A DNA stretch of 64,000 nucleotides, from contig NZ_JAFNJE010000003.1 of NCBI RefSeq assembly GCF_017368475.1, forward strand, positions 186,001 to 250,000. Reading direction: 5' to 3'. Numbering within the stretch: position 1 is the first letter of the stretch; every line of letters begins with the position of its first letter. A program made the translations under genes and the position numbers. The notes beneath the pieces were generated by a model, which saw only the letters and a list, made by a program, of their open reading frames with translations, searched no databases and was not told the origin of the DNA. Of this stretch, positions 34,663-42,886 are shown piece after piece. The DNA comes from Alteromonas sp. 5E99-2 (lineage in GTDB: Bacteria; Pseudomonadota; Gammaproteobacteria; Enterobacterales; Alteromonadaceae).

Positions 34663-35076
34663 CTAGCCGTTTGCACAACAAGATTCATCATTTTTTCGCT
34701 TTGAGCGACAACGGCTGTAATTCAACCAATGTCCAGTGGCGACGAAAATAGAACCCACTAAGGTTAACGCTTTTTCACCAAACTCTGAAACAGTGGCTTC
34801 ACCAAGAACAACCGCTAAAACCAAAAGCGATAGCCCCACAAGCCCAGTGGCTACTATTTTATAGTCTTTGTGTTGTTTACAACCTAAAGTGAGTGCATAA
34901 ATACTACTAGGTACAACAGCGACTATCATCCACAAGTGAAAGGATTCGTTATCTAGTTGTAGCGCTGTTAAACTCGGTATCATTGCCAAAATTAAAGGCA
35001 AGGCCAAGCAGTGAAAAGTGCATGCTACAGATAAGCCTATTGCCAATTTATCAGACAATGTTTGGGTGTTTTTCAT
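34663..35076 (-). CDS. MerC-domain membrane protein
   Basis: 137 residues, four membrane segments. The family motif CTFHCLALPLILAMIP (~20-35) has the Cys pair of MerC; the tail ends KNDESCCANG, a second Cys pair. MerC imports mercuric ion across the inner membrane, but in this zinc-regulated operon (after ZrgA-like, before CobW GTPase) zinc or another thiophilic metal is a more likely cargo. The metal is an inference from context. Confidence 0.88.
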   Translation of the reverse strand: MKNTQTLSDKLAIGLSVACTFHCLALPLILAMIPSLTALQLDNESFHLWMIVAVVPSSIYALTLGCKQHKDYKIVATGLVGLSLLVLAVVLGEATVSEFGEKALTLVGSIFVATGHWLNYSRCRSKRKNDESCCANG

Positions 35077-35105
35077 AAACTCTTATTCCTAGTGTTTCGT
35101 ACTAA

Positions 35106-35597
35106 TTACCACGTCACCGTGTTGTTTTCTTTATTTAAAATAACTGAGCCTTGACCATTTTCTTTTATCCACTCTACATGAATGGATTCAAGCGAAGGCA
35201 TGGTGTCGAATATCAACAGTGAAATGCTAGATGCTGTAACTTTACAGCTAAACGCATATTCAATTTCAACGTTATGGTGCCCATGTTCATGTTCATCATG
35301 AGTTTCTAAAGAATGAGAAACGTCTGTCAAAGCACACTTATTGGCTATTTCAACAATACCTGTGTTGCTTTCGATATCGCTTATAAGGGAAGACACTCTT
35401 GTTTTTTGTTCGTCTGTTTCTGCTTCCGATTCAAAACCCAGCGCATCTTCTGCTGGAATGACAAATTGTAAAAGCCAATTATCGCCTTCTTGAGCAACAA
35501 AAAGTTCAGCTTCCCCATGAGTGTGGCCTTGAGCATGACAAGTAATGCTCAAACCAAATAAGAAAACACTTCCAAATAGAGTGTGAAATTTTTTCAT
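35106..35597 (-). CDS. zrgA: ZrgA-like (DUF2796) periplasmic zinc-binding protein
   Basis: 163 residues with signal peptide (FHTLFGSVFLFGLSITCHA, ~4-22). The mature start GHTHGEAELFVAQEGDNWLLQFVIPAEDALGFE is the DUF2796 pattern, with a His/Asp-rich loop THDEHEHGHHNVEIEYAFSC (~100-119) that should bind zinc. DUF2796 includes ZrgA of Vibrio cholerae zinc uptake. No ABC importer partner is in this operon. A Zur-like box lies 42 bases upstream of the ATG. Confidence 0.9.
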   Translation of the reverse strand: MKKFHTLFGSVFLFGLSITCHAQGHTHGEAELFVAQEGDNWLLQFVIPAEDALGFESEAETDEQKTRVSSLISDIESNTGIVEIANKCALTDVSHSLETHDEHEHGHHNVEIEYAFSCKVTASSISLLIFDTMPSLESIHVEWIKENGQGSVILNKENNTVTW

Positions 35598-35638
35598 AAA
35601 CTCGCTCGCAGTTTAATAAAGGTCAACCTTTTCATATT

Positions 35639-35656
35639 GATACACTATAACATATC
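35639..35656. promoter_or_regulatory. Candidate Zur box upstream of the zrgA-like operon
   Basis: On the minus strand it reads GATATGTTATAGTGTATC, matching the Zur half site GATATGTTATA found at 33004. The arms TGTTATA / TGTATCA agree at 5 of 7 pairs. Confidence 0.55.
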
Positions 35657-35701
35657 GATAATCCCCATAACATGAATAAATTCCTTGAATATACCCACTT
35701 G

Positions 35702-35739
35702 CTTCAATTCGTAATATTAATTAGTATTACGAATTGAAG
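35702..35739. repeat. Lox-like palindrome 2 upstream of recombinase 2
   Basis: Perfect 15-base arms CTTCAATTCGTAATA (35702-35716) and TATTACGAATTGAAG (35725-35739) around the 8-base spacer TTAATTAG. This is the arm-spacer-arm layout of lox sites, and the arm core TTCGTA-TA resembles the loxP arm. A candidate promoter (TTGCTT, 17 bases, TAGTAT at 35722-35727) overlaps it. Confidence 0.8.
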
Positions 35740-35767
35740 TTAAAAAGCACGGCGTGCAAATAAAAAT

Positions 35768-37066
35768 ATGAAATATCATCCAGTTACTGATTCCATTAAG
35801 TCGTTAAAACAACTGCGTGAGTACCTTTTAAATGATGAGTTAAGTAAGGTATACCCTTCACTAAATCGTCATTTGAAAGCAGTTGAAAAGCGAGGAATTG
35901 ACGCTGGCGGTGATATGAATATATTGCTAGATTTTTTGCTTTTATCTGTTGGCAATGCTGTAGGAACCCAATCTCGATTTAGAAATGAAGCTGAAAGATA
36001 CATGCTGTTTTGCTGGAACGAATTACATAAATCCCTACTTCAATCAACTTCTGAAGATGTTTCTGCCTATGTAAATTGGCTAAAAAATCCACCCAAAAAA
36101 TTGATATCTGACTCGACAATTGCCAGCCGCTTTAAAAATAAAACGGGCTCTAACGTTAGGTTGGTAAACAAAGATTGGCGGCCTTTTGTTCTTCGACTTC
36201 CTAAAGCCATTCGCAAATCAAAATCGATAATAAGCGTCTCCGCATCTACTCCACCACTCAAAATAAATTATCAACTTTCTGATGCGTCACTACAAAGTGC
36301 TTACACGTCCCTTAATGCGTTATTTAAGTACCTAATTAAAATAAATCTGGTTACGCATAACCCAGTAAGTGAGGTGAAAAAAGAACATAGAAAAGTAACT
36401 GACGCTAGTAAATACAAGGCCCCTGACGCTTTTAGTGAAGAAGTTTGGGGATCTTTTGTTGAAATACTAACAGACGCTGCCAACAACAATAAAAAATACG
36501 AACCACACAGGTTTGTGGTACTCACTTTAAAGGTATTATTTTTAAGAATTTCTGAGTTGTCCCAGCGAAACGGTATCACGCCAGTATTTAGCGATTTCTC
36601 TTATGATGATAATACTCAAGGGTGGATGTTGAAGGTTATAGGTAAAGGGAATAAAGAGCGGTTTATTACCGTTCCCACCGTTTATATAGAAAATGTATTA
36701 ACTCGTTATCGCTTATATTTGGGTTTAAGCCCCCTTCCCTTAGCCAATGAAAACATTCCTATAGTTCCGTCGTTAAGAACCGGTCGAGCGTTACATCAAG
36801 ACAGCATTAATAACTTAGTTGAAGGGGCATTTGATTTAGTTGTTGAGGTGTTAACAAAACAAAATAAGCTTAAGGATGCCCATGAAGTTGCGAGCGCTTC
36901 ATCTCACTGGCTTAGACATACTGGAGCAAAGCAAGCCTTACATGAACTAGGTGAACATGATTTAGCCCAAGAAATTGGACATCAAAGCGCCGAGACCACA
37001 GCTCGAGTTTATATTGCGCCAGAACAACGTAACAGAATAAAAAAAGGCATAAACAGAAAGCTATAA
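35768..37066 (+). CDS. Tyrosine recombinase 2 (phage-integrase family)
   Basis: 432 residues. Catalytic residues: Arg in LFLRISELSQ (~260), Lys in GKGNKERFITVP, His-x-x-Arg in SHWLRHTGAK (~379-382), His in EIGHQSAETTARVYIAPEQ with the nucleophilic Tyr (~414). N-terminal core-binding half ~40-220. Clearly paralogous to recombinase 1 (same motif wording, same length) but on the other side of the zinc genes and pointing outward. Overlaps the stop of the convergent BenE gene by 6 bases. Confidence 0.93.
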   Translation: MKYHPVTDSIKSLKQLREYLLNDELSKVYPSLNRHLKAVEKRGIDAGGDMNILLDFLLLSVGNAVGTQSRFRNEAERYMLFCWNELHKSLLQSTSEDVSAYVNWLKNPPKKLISDSTIASRFKNKTGSNVRLVNKDWRPFVLRLPKAIRKSKSIISVSASTPPLKINYQLSDASLQSAYTSLNALFKYLIKINLVTHNPVSEVKKEHRKVTDASKYKAPDAFSEEVWGSFVEILTDAANNNKKYEPHRFVVLTLKVLFLRISELSQRNGITPVFSDFSYDDNTQGWMLKVIGKGNKERFITVPTVYIENVLTRYRLYLGLSPLPLANENIPIVPSLRTGRALHQDSINNLVEGAFDLVVEVLTKQNKLKDAHEVASASSHWLRHTGAKQALHELGEHDLAQEIGHQSAETTARVYIAPEQRNRIKKGINRKL

Positions 37067-38224
37067 CCCTCTCTTTATTTTATCGAGCTGTACTGTAAGT
37101 AAACCAATCACTAAGCCCCATACTGGCGCCGCTAACTTTATAAATGTAATGCCTGAGGCTGAAAATAAGAATGTAAGTAGTGCAGCTTTACGAGTATTCT
37201 GAGCATCTAAACTTTTCAAAATTGAAGCTTGAAATGTTGCAAGTAAAGCGAGCCCTGCCAAAATAGAAATCACCGCCGCGGGCATTAATGTAAAAATAAC
37301 AACAACGACGCCTGTGGCGATCCCAAACAAAAGATAAGTGATACCGGCCATCACTGCCGCTAAGTAACGCTGATTTTTGTCACTTCCTGCTTCCTCTCCC
37401 ATACATATTGCCGCAGTAATTGCGGCGAAATTGAAAGCGAATCCGCCGAAGGGTGCTGCAATTAAATTAGAGAGCCCCAAGCCTGTCAGCACGGGGCCAG
37501 TCTTTACCTTATAGCCATAGCTATTTAGCACCGCTATTCCAGGTAAATTCTGAGAAAGTAATGTGATCACAAATAAAGGGACAGCCAAACCAATAAAGGC
37601 ATCTATTGAAAAAGTAGGCGTTGTCCAAACTAACTGGGGTAATGATAAGTCAAAATCGCTCAGACTAGGCTCACTAAGGAATATGCTTGCTGCCAATGCT
37701 GCTATTAATAAAACCAACATTAAAAAACGAGGAAACAATACAGAACCAACTAGGTATAAAGCCACAAAACTAAACACCAATATAGGATAATCTGATGTTT
37801 GCTGAAACACACCTAAGCACAAAGGAAGTAAAATACCCGCCAACATAGCAGATGAGATGGCCACAGGGATTGCTTTAATTCCATTAGTTATAGCTTTGCT
37901 GTTTGCCGCAACTATGCACAATACCGCTGATAAAATAAACGCCCCAATGATGTCACTTAGTTCAAAGTCTGAGACAGCCCCCATCAAAAATGCAGCCCCA
38001 GGTGTCGACCACGCAGTAACAACGGGCACTTTATAGCGTATAGAAAACCCAATACAGGTTACTCCCATCCCTATGCTCAAGGACAAGATCCAGCTCATAA
38101 CCATGTCAGGCGTTGCACCCGCGGCTCTTGCTGCTTCGATAATCATGACAACCGAGCTGCTATAACCGACAACAACAGCGGTAATACCTGCGGAAATATG
38201 GCTTAATTTTGGAAATGAAATCAC
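37061..38224 (-). CDS. BenE-family transporter (benzoate/proton symporter type)
   Basis: 387 residues with about 11-12 membrane segments. Signature elements: GYSSSVVMIIEAARAAGATPDMVMSWILSLSIGMG, STPGAAFLMGA and GGFAFNFAAITAAICMGEEAG. BenE proteins import benzoate-like aromatic acids, but many homologues without catabolic neighbours have unknown substrates. GTG start at 38224. Divergent from an XRE-cupin regulator, across two strong palindromes. Confidence 0.9.
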   Translation of the reverse strand: MISFPKLSHISAGITAVVVGYSSSVVMIIEAARAAGATPDMVMSWILSLSIGMGVTCIGFSIRYKVPVVTAWSTPGAAFLMGAVSDFELSDIIGAFILSAVLCIVAANSKAITNGIKAIPVAISSAMLAGILLPLCLGVFQQTSDYPILVFSFVALYLVGSVLFPRFLMLVLLIAALAASIFLSEPSLSDFDLSLPQLVWTTPTFSIDAFIGLAVPLFVITLLSQNLPGIAVLNSYGYKVKTGPVLTGLGLSNLIAAPFGGFAFNFAAITAAICMGEEAGSDKNQRYLAAVMAGITYLLFGIATGVVVVIFTLMPAAVISILAGLALLATFQASILKSLDAQNTRKAALLTFLFSASGITFIKLAAPVWGLVIGLLTVQLDKIKRGL

Positions 38225-38245
38225 AACATGTTAACCTTAATTTGT

Positions 38246-38263
38246 TGTGCGCTTTAGCGCACA
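38246..38263. promoter_or_regulatory. Operator 1 in the benE/XRE-cupin region
   Basis: TGTGCGCTTTAGCGCACA, a perfect 8-2-8 palindrome close to the BenE start. Its twin lies with centre 36 bases away. Confidence 0.75.
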
Positions 38264-38281
38264 GAAATTAAAACTTAACAC

Positions 38282-38299
38282 TGTGCGTTAAAACGCACA
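38282..38299. promoter_or_regulatory. Operator 2 in the benE/XRE-cupin region
   Basis: TGTGCGTTAAAACGCACA, a perfect 8-2-8 palindrome about 20 bases before the regulator's ATG. It shares the pattern TGTGCG-Y-T-NN-A-R-CGCACA with operator 1, so one dimeric regulator probably binds both and controls both genes. Confidence 0.75.
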
Positions 38300-38318
38300 A
38301 CTTAAAAAGTGAAATTGG

Positions 38319-38879
38319 ATGAATAACCCTGCGATTATTAACCAGCATATTTCTGAATCAATAAAGCATCAAAGGCGTGTACGGGAGTGGTCTTTAGATA
38401 AAATGTCTGAGATCACTGGTGTGTCTAAAGCAATGTTAGGGCAAATAGAAAGAAAAGAATCAAACCCGACTATTGCGACACTTTGGAAAATTGCCACAGG
38501 ATTCCGCTGTTCATTTTCCTCATTACTCAGTCCTTCGTTCAATTTAAACAATTCAAATACCCACCACCCGTTCGATGACCAAAGTAAGATCAACGAAGAA
38601 AATATGAAAATTAAAACCTTATTTTCTTACTCTCCTGTTACAAAAATGGAAACCTTTGAAATTACCTTATTAAATAATCATCGTCAGGAATCATCGGCTC
38701 ATATAAACGGAGTGACAGAACATATCCATGTTTTATCTGGGGAATTAACCCTTATCGATGGAGGTTTAGAGGTGTTACTAAAAGAAGGCGAACAATATAT
38801 TTTAAATGCCGATGTAAACCATGGCTATCAAGATAACATTGGCAAGACTCGTTTTCTAGATATTATTTACTACCCCTAA
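38319..38879 (+). CDS. XRE-cupin transcriptional regulator
   Basis: 186 residues. The N-terminal Cro/C1 HTH (RRVREWSLDKMSEITGVSKAMLGQIERKESNPTIATLWKIATGF, ~19-62) is joined to a C-terminal cupin (ITLLNNHRQESSAHINGVTEHIHVLSGELTLIDGG...YILNADVNHGY, ~110-170). SutR/PuuR-like proteins of this architecture sense small molecules such as amines, sulfur compounds or aromatic acids. Likely represses benE and itself via the twin palindromes. Confidence 0.93.
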   Translation: MNNPAIINQHISESIKHQRRVREWSLDKMSEITGVSKAMLGQIERKESNPTIATLWKIATGFRCSFSSLLSPSFNLNNSNTHHPFDDQSKINEENMKIKTLFSYSPVTKMETFEITLLNNHRQESSAHINGVTEHIHVLSGELTLIDGGLEVLLKEGEQYILNADVNHGYQDNIGKTRFLDIIYYP

Positions 38880-40309
38880 GGCAGCGTTGGCGTAATAGAT
38901 TTATCGACATCGCCTTTTTCAGCCAGCAACTTTTTGAACGTAAATAACTTTGCCAAATTTAAAGCTAGAATAAAATAAAAAGCCTCGAAGATGATCATAT
39001 CTAAGAATAAGGCTGAGATAAAAAAGCCTACTAGTGCTGCGGAGCAGGCAATATTTACATATTCTAATATAGGATAGTTTGCGATGCCGTTGTTACGACA
39101 AAAAGTATAATTTTTATAACTCGTCCAGAACAAAAATAAAAATAGTAAGCCTACAGGTAGCCCAGTATTTGCAGCAAAGTTTAAGAAAGTATTGTGCGCA
39201 ACATGCACTGAGCGTCCGGGAAACAATCTATTCGATGCCATTTGAAAACGTTGGGGGCCAACACCAAAAACCGGATACTTGGCGATTAAAGAAAGCCCAA
39301 CGTTCCAAGAAACAATTCTAGGGTTAATCGGCTTTTCAGTATCAGATTTCGCAACATCAATGGTTTCTGTTGAGCGATTAAGCATAGCTCCACCTTGAGT
39401 GGCAATAGCACCAACCAAACCAATCATAATGGCAATTTTGAATAATTTTAAACTTTTAAAACGGGCATTTTCAGCATCGGTATTTTCTGTTTTTTCTTCG
39501 GGTTCTTTTGGCCAAAGCCCATTTTTATTTTTTTTCTTTGCTTTATATGGCTTAAGTAATTGCAGACATAATATTGTGGTACAAACTAATGCAATCATTG
39601 CCCCTCTGGAGCCAAACAAGAATAAAGAGTGCCACAATAAAGGCAATACAGCTAGACTCCCCCACTTCAAAAAGAAATTTTTAATGTAAAAATACCCTAA
39701 AAACACAAAAGGCATTCCCATAACAATTAAACAAGAGAGCGCATTTTGGTCGCCAATAGTCGTGCCTGGAGGTGATTTTAAACGACCATCAAAGAACATT
39801 GACCAGTTATTATCTAGATATACGTCGTTTGCCCAATAAACGTAATAAACACTGATGTAGGCAAACATGATAGACATGCCCAAAAATGCTTTTTTGTAGA
39901 CTCTTACGTCACTTAAAATACCTAAGCCAATGAAATACATAATGACAATAGTGTTCATTGCATCTAATACGATTTCAGCCCTAACCCCTGCAAAATAAAC
40001 AGGGTAAGGACTCAAAATATCGGAAAGGTGCATGAGTACCCACATAATTAAAATTGCAAAATTTTGAGGACTATTATAAATACTAAAATCTACGCCTTTG
40101 GACGCAACGGCTTTCATCCAAGCAAGAATCGAGAGGATCGCTAGAATTTTTGATAGCGACATAAAAGTAAAAGAAGGAAATTCCCAAGGCCATACAAAAG
40201 AAGGCTGCATTATTCCATTTAGGAAATACAACATAACGGTTGCCCAAGGAGCAGCAACAATTGCCATCGCTGCAACAACCAATAATAAATAGACAGCAAG
40301 TCTTACCAT
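38876..40309 (-). CDS. O-antigen ligase-like membrane protein
   Basis: 477 residues, about 11 membrane segments. The Wzy/WaaL-like core is visible in NAFSCLIVMGMPFV-type segments and in the periplasmic loop motif NPRIVSWNVGLSLIAKYPVFGVGPQRFQMASNR...VHVAHNTFLNFAANTGLPVGLLF, which contains the family His (HN). A charged cytoplasmic loop (AKKKNKNGLWPKEPEEKTE) precedes it. Joins or polymerises surface glycans at the inner membrane. No glycan cluster is beside it. Converges on the XRE-cupin gene with a 4-base overlap. Confidence 0.85.
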   Translation of the reverse strand: MVRLAVYLLLVVAAMAIVAAPWATVMLYFLNGIMQPSFVWPWEFPSFTFMSLSKILAILSILAWMKAVASKGVDFSIYNSPQNFAILIMWVLMHLSDILSPYPVYFAGVRAEIVLDAMNTIVIMYFIGLGILSDVRVYKKAFLGMSIMFAYISVYYVYWANDVYLDNNWSMFFDGRLKSPPGTTIGDQNALSCLIVMGMPFVFLGYFYIKNFFLKWGSLAVLPLLWHSLFLFGSRGAMIALVCTTILCLQLLKPYKAKKKNKNGLWPKEPEEKTENTDAENARFKSLKLFKIAIMIGLVGAIATQGGAMLNRSTETIDVAKSDTEKPINPRIVSWNVGLSLIAKYPVFGVGPQRFQMASNRLFPGRSVHVAHNTFLNFAANTGLPVGLLFLFLFWTSYKNYTFCRNNGIANYPILEYVNIACSAALVGFFISALFLDMIIFEAFYFILALNLAKLFTFKKLLAEKGDVDKSITPTLP

Positions 40310-40437
40310 TTATTGAGTTCTACTTATTATCATGAATATCATTATCGCAGTATTGTTATTTGGAATAAACGGGCTAGTCATAACAGTATAACAACGAATT
40401 GTTATTAGTTGAATATTTTACGGAATTTCACGCAAAA

Positions 40438-41868
40438 TCACTTTTCGTTAACACGCTTTAATGCAGTAAGAGCCCGTTGCCTTGACCCTTTTAATTCGAC
40501 AATAGGCAGTGGGTAATTATCCCCTAGCGAAACCTGTGCAACATTTAAAATATCGAGTGGTGCTTCCCAAGGTTTATGTATGTACTTATCCGGCATATGA
40601 GCTAGCTCAGGGCAATACTGCCTGACAAATGTGCCGTCTTTGTCGAACTTCTCTCCCTGCAACACTGGATTAAATATTCGAAAATAAGGTGCAGCATCAG
40701 CGCCACAACCAGCCACCCATTGCCAACTTGCGCTATTGCTGGCCAAGTCAGCATCGCATAAACAATCCCAAAACCAACGTTCTCCATGCCGCCAATCTAC
40801 CAACAAGTTCTTAATCAAAAACGAAGCAACAACCATTCTTACGCGATTATGCATGTAGCCTGTTTGCCATAATTGGCGCATACCTGCGTCAATTATGGGA
40901 ATGCCCGTTTTCCCTTTTTGCCAAGCAATGATATCTGCTTCGTTATTCAACCACGGAAAGCGGTCAAATTTTTCTGAATAATTTTTATTGTGCAGCTCAG
41001 GAAAATGAAACAAAAGGTAGTAGCTAAACTCTCGCCACCCTATTTCGCTTAAAAACACATCGACACCCTCTTGGGCCATTCCTCCAAAGCGGTCGAGTAC
41101 TGCGTACCATATTTGATTCGGTGAGATTTCCCCCCAATGTAAATGAGAAGACAACATCGACGTCCCCTTTATTGATGGCACATCTCTTTGCGTTTTATAT
41201 TGACTTACTGCTTGTGTTAAAAAGTCAGATAACTTTTCTTTAGCGCCAACCTCTCCTGGAACAAAAGAATCACCAAAATTTTTATACCAGTTCAGCGTAG
41301 GAAGTAAATTAAGATCAGAGATATCTACTTTGTCGCGAACATTCACGTCTGCGATTATTAATTTTTCAGGACACCTTAGTGGGTACCGTGGTGCTGAAGC
41401 CCCTAAACACCCTCTCCTATAATAAGGTGTAAACACTTTATATGGTTCGCCATTGGGTTTATTAATTGTCCATGGCTCCCAAAGCAGCGAACCGTTATAG
41501 CTAACACAACCAATACCGTTAGATTTCAGTTCTGTTTTTATATTTTTGTCACGAGCCATTTGCCACGGTTCGTAGGTGCGATTCCATACAACATGAGTTG
41601 CACAGATATCTTGTACTAGCTGCGGTAAGATGAGAGAAGGCTTACCTGATAAGCAAATTAACTTTCCATCTAGCTTTTCATTAAGGTGCTGTAGAGATTG
41701 ATGTAGCCACCATTTGGATGCCCCTCCTAATTGCGCATAGTTTGGTACGGAAGTATCGTAGATAAAGATGGGGATTACTTCACCATTTTGCGCTGCGGCG
41801 TTAAGCGCAGGATTGTCTTCTAACCTTAAATCCTGTTTAAACCAGACTATAGTGATGTGATTATTCAA
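40438..41868 (-). CDS. phrB: Deoxyribodipyrimidine photolyase (class I)
   Basis: 476 residues from TTG 41868 (AAGG upstream). N-terminal antenna domain TIVWFKQDLRLEDNPALNAAA, and C-terminal FAD domain with SSHLHWGEISPNQIWYAV, GWREFSYYLLFHFPE, DAGMRQLWQTGYMHNRVRMVVASFL and DLASNSASWQWVAGCGADAAPYFRIFNP. The Trp-rich electron-transfer region is intact. Repairs cyclobutane dimers with blue light; a cryptochrome role is less likely. Confidence 0.94.
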   Translation of the reverse strand: MNNHITIVWFKQDLRLEDNPALNAAAQNGEVIPIFIYDTSVPNYAQLGGASKWWLHQSLQHLNEKLDGKLICLSGKPSLILPQLVQDICATHVVWNRTYEPWQMARDKNIKTELKSNGIGCVSYNGSLLWEPWTINKPNGEPYKVFTPYYRRGCLGASAPRYPLRCPEKLIIADVNVRDKVDISDLNLLPTLNWYKNFGDSFVPGEVGAKEKLSDFLTQAVSQYKTQRDVPSIKGTSMLSSHLHWGEISPNQIWYAVLDRFGGMAQEGVDVFLSEIGWREFSYYLLFHFPELHNKNYSEKFDRFPWLNNEADIIAWQKGKTGIPIIDAGMRQLWQTGYMHNRVRMVVASFLIKNLLVDWRHGERWFWDCLCDADLASNSASWQWVAGCGADAAPYFRIFNPVLQGEKFDKDGTFVRQYCPELAHMPDKYIHKPWEAPLDILNVAQVSLGDNYPLPIVELKGSRQRALTALKRVNEK

Positions 41869-41948
41869 TATTTTACCTTAGCAACTTGCGCAAAAACGAA
41901 AAGAGTTAACAATCCGTACTAGGGAAGTATTAAAATAGTTCAAAAAGT

Positions 41949-42206
41949 CTAGCGCTCTTGTTCTTTTAGCCATTGAGTTAGCAATTGAATTTGACCACAT
42001 TTATATGCAGCATAAGTTAACCGCAGTGCATTAGAAAGTACTTCGCTATCCTTCCATTGGGTTTTGTCTATGATGTCGTTGTAACAATCTTGTGCTTCTG
42101 GCGTAATATATCCACGTATAAGCTTTTTACCTTCTTCCTTTTGCTTATTTCTGAAACGTTTTTGTTTCTCTGCGTTTCTTTGCGCTAAAGATTTTTTCTT
42201 TACCAT
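41949..42206 (-). CDS. Small basic protein of unknown function
   Basis: 85 residues. A strongly basic N-terminus (KKKSLAQRNAEKQKRFRNKQKEEGKKL) is followed by RGYITPEAQDCYNDIIDKTQWKDSEVLSNALRLTYAAYKCG, which looks like a ribbon-helix-helix-type helical unit. GGAATAA lies about 9 bases before the ATG. Could be a DNA-binding small regulator; no family is recognised. Confidence 0.65.
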   Translation of the reverse strand: MVKKKSLAQRNAEKQKRFRNKQKEEGKKLIRGYITPEAQDCYNDIIDKTQWKDSEVLSNALRLTYAAYKCGQIQLLTQWLKEQER

Positions 42207-42269
42207 GAATATTTATTCCAAATTTTTTTGTCGAACTAGTTTATCATGTTGAGCTGAAGCGAAAAACGA

Positions 42270-42284
42270 CTGTTCGGAGTTGTT
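42270..42284 (+). promoter_or_regulatory. FadR-like activator site upstream of fabA
   Basis: CTGTTCGGAGTTGTT resembles the FadR consensus (AACTGGTCCGACNTGTT) with four to five mismatches and lies 52 bases before the fabA ATG, where FadR activates fabA in enterobacteria. FadR itself is not in the window. Confidence 0.4.
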
Positions 42285-42336
42285 TATACGAATAGCATTC
42301 GCTACATTACAGCGTCAAATTTGATTAAGGATATTT

Positions 42337-42855
42337 ATGAGTAATCGTCCCAATTCTTTTAGCCGAGAAGACCTTTTGGCATGTAGCCGAGGTGAAATGT
42401 TCGGTCCGGGCAATAGCCAACTTCCAGCACCGAATATGTTAATGATGGATAGAATTGTATCTATTACAGAAGATGGCGGAGAATATGGAAACGGCGAAAT
42501 CATCGCCGAACTAGATATTAACCCTGATCTTTGGTTTTTTCAATGTCACTTCCCAGGTGACCCTGTTATGCCAGGTTGCTTAGGTTTAGATGCAATGTGG
42601 CAATTAGTTGGTTTCTTCTTAGGTTGGAGCGATGGCCCAGGTAGAGGTAGAGCATTAGGTGTAGGTGAAGTTAAATTTACAGGTCAAATACTGCCAACAG
42701 CTAAAGTTGTAACCTATAAAATTAATATACGCCGTTTAGTTAAGCGTAAATTGTTTATGGGTTTAGCCGACGGTTCAGTGTTTGTAGATGGAAAAGAAAT
42801 CTATACTGCGAAAAGTTTAAAAGTGGGTTTATTTACCGACACTACCACTTTCTAA
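42337..42855 (+). CDS. fabA: 3-hydroxydecanoyl-ACP dehydratase/isomerase
   Basis: 172 residues, the standard FabA length. Active-site region [32 protein letters not shown] (~68-99) has the catalytic His and Asp. Introduces the cis double bond of unsaturated fatty acids by dehydrating and isomerising C10 intermediates. A good ribosome binding site (AAGGA) precedes the ATG. fabA with rmf convergent downstream is the order known from many gammaproteobacteria. Confidence 0.97.
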   Translation: MSNRPNSFSREDLLACSRGEMFGPGNSQLPAPNMLMMDRIVSITEDGGEYGNGEIIAELDINPDLWFFQCHFPGDPVMPGCLGLDAMWQLVGFFLGWSDGPGRGRALGVGEVKFTGQILPTAKVVTYKINIRRLVKRKLFMGLADGSVFVDGKEIYTAKSLKVGLFTDTTTF

Positions 42856-42863
42856 CAAAACAA

Positions 42864-42882
42864 AAGCCCCTAAATGGGGCTT
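42864..42882. terminator. Shared fabA/rmf terminator
   Basis: AAGCCCC / GGGGCTT with loop TAAAT, between the two convergent genes. The T-run is stronger on the minus strand (rmf side), so it is at least the rmf terminator. Confidence 0.75.
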
Positions 42883-42886
42883 AAAC

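Noticed and set aside
35702-35739. Palindrome 2 as a simple transcription terminator
   Set aside because: It stands upstream of the recombinase in a promoter region, has no T-tract, and shares its inner sequence and 8-base spacer with palindrome 1.
30210-37066. Treating either tyrosine recombinase as the integron integrase for the 12-17 kb cassettes
   Set aside because: Integron integrases are about 320-340 residues with an added motif and normally sit beside the array with an attI site. Both recombinases here are longer, lie 13-20 kb away, and have their own palindromes.
30210-37066. Prophage
   Set aside because: No capsid, portal, terminase or lysis genes; only the two recombinases and metabolic genes.
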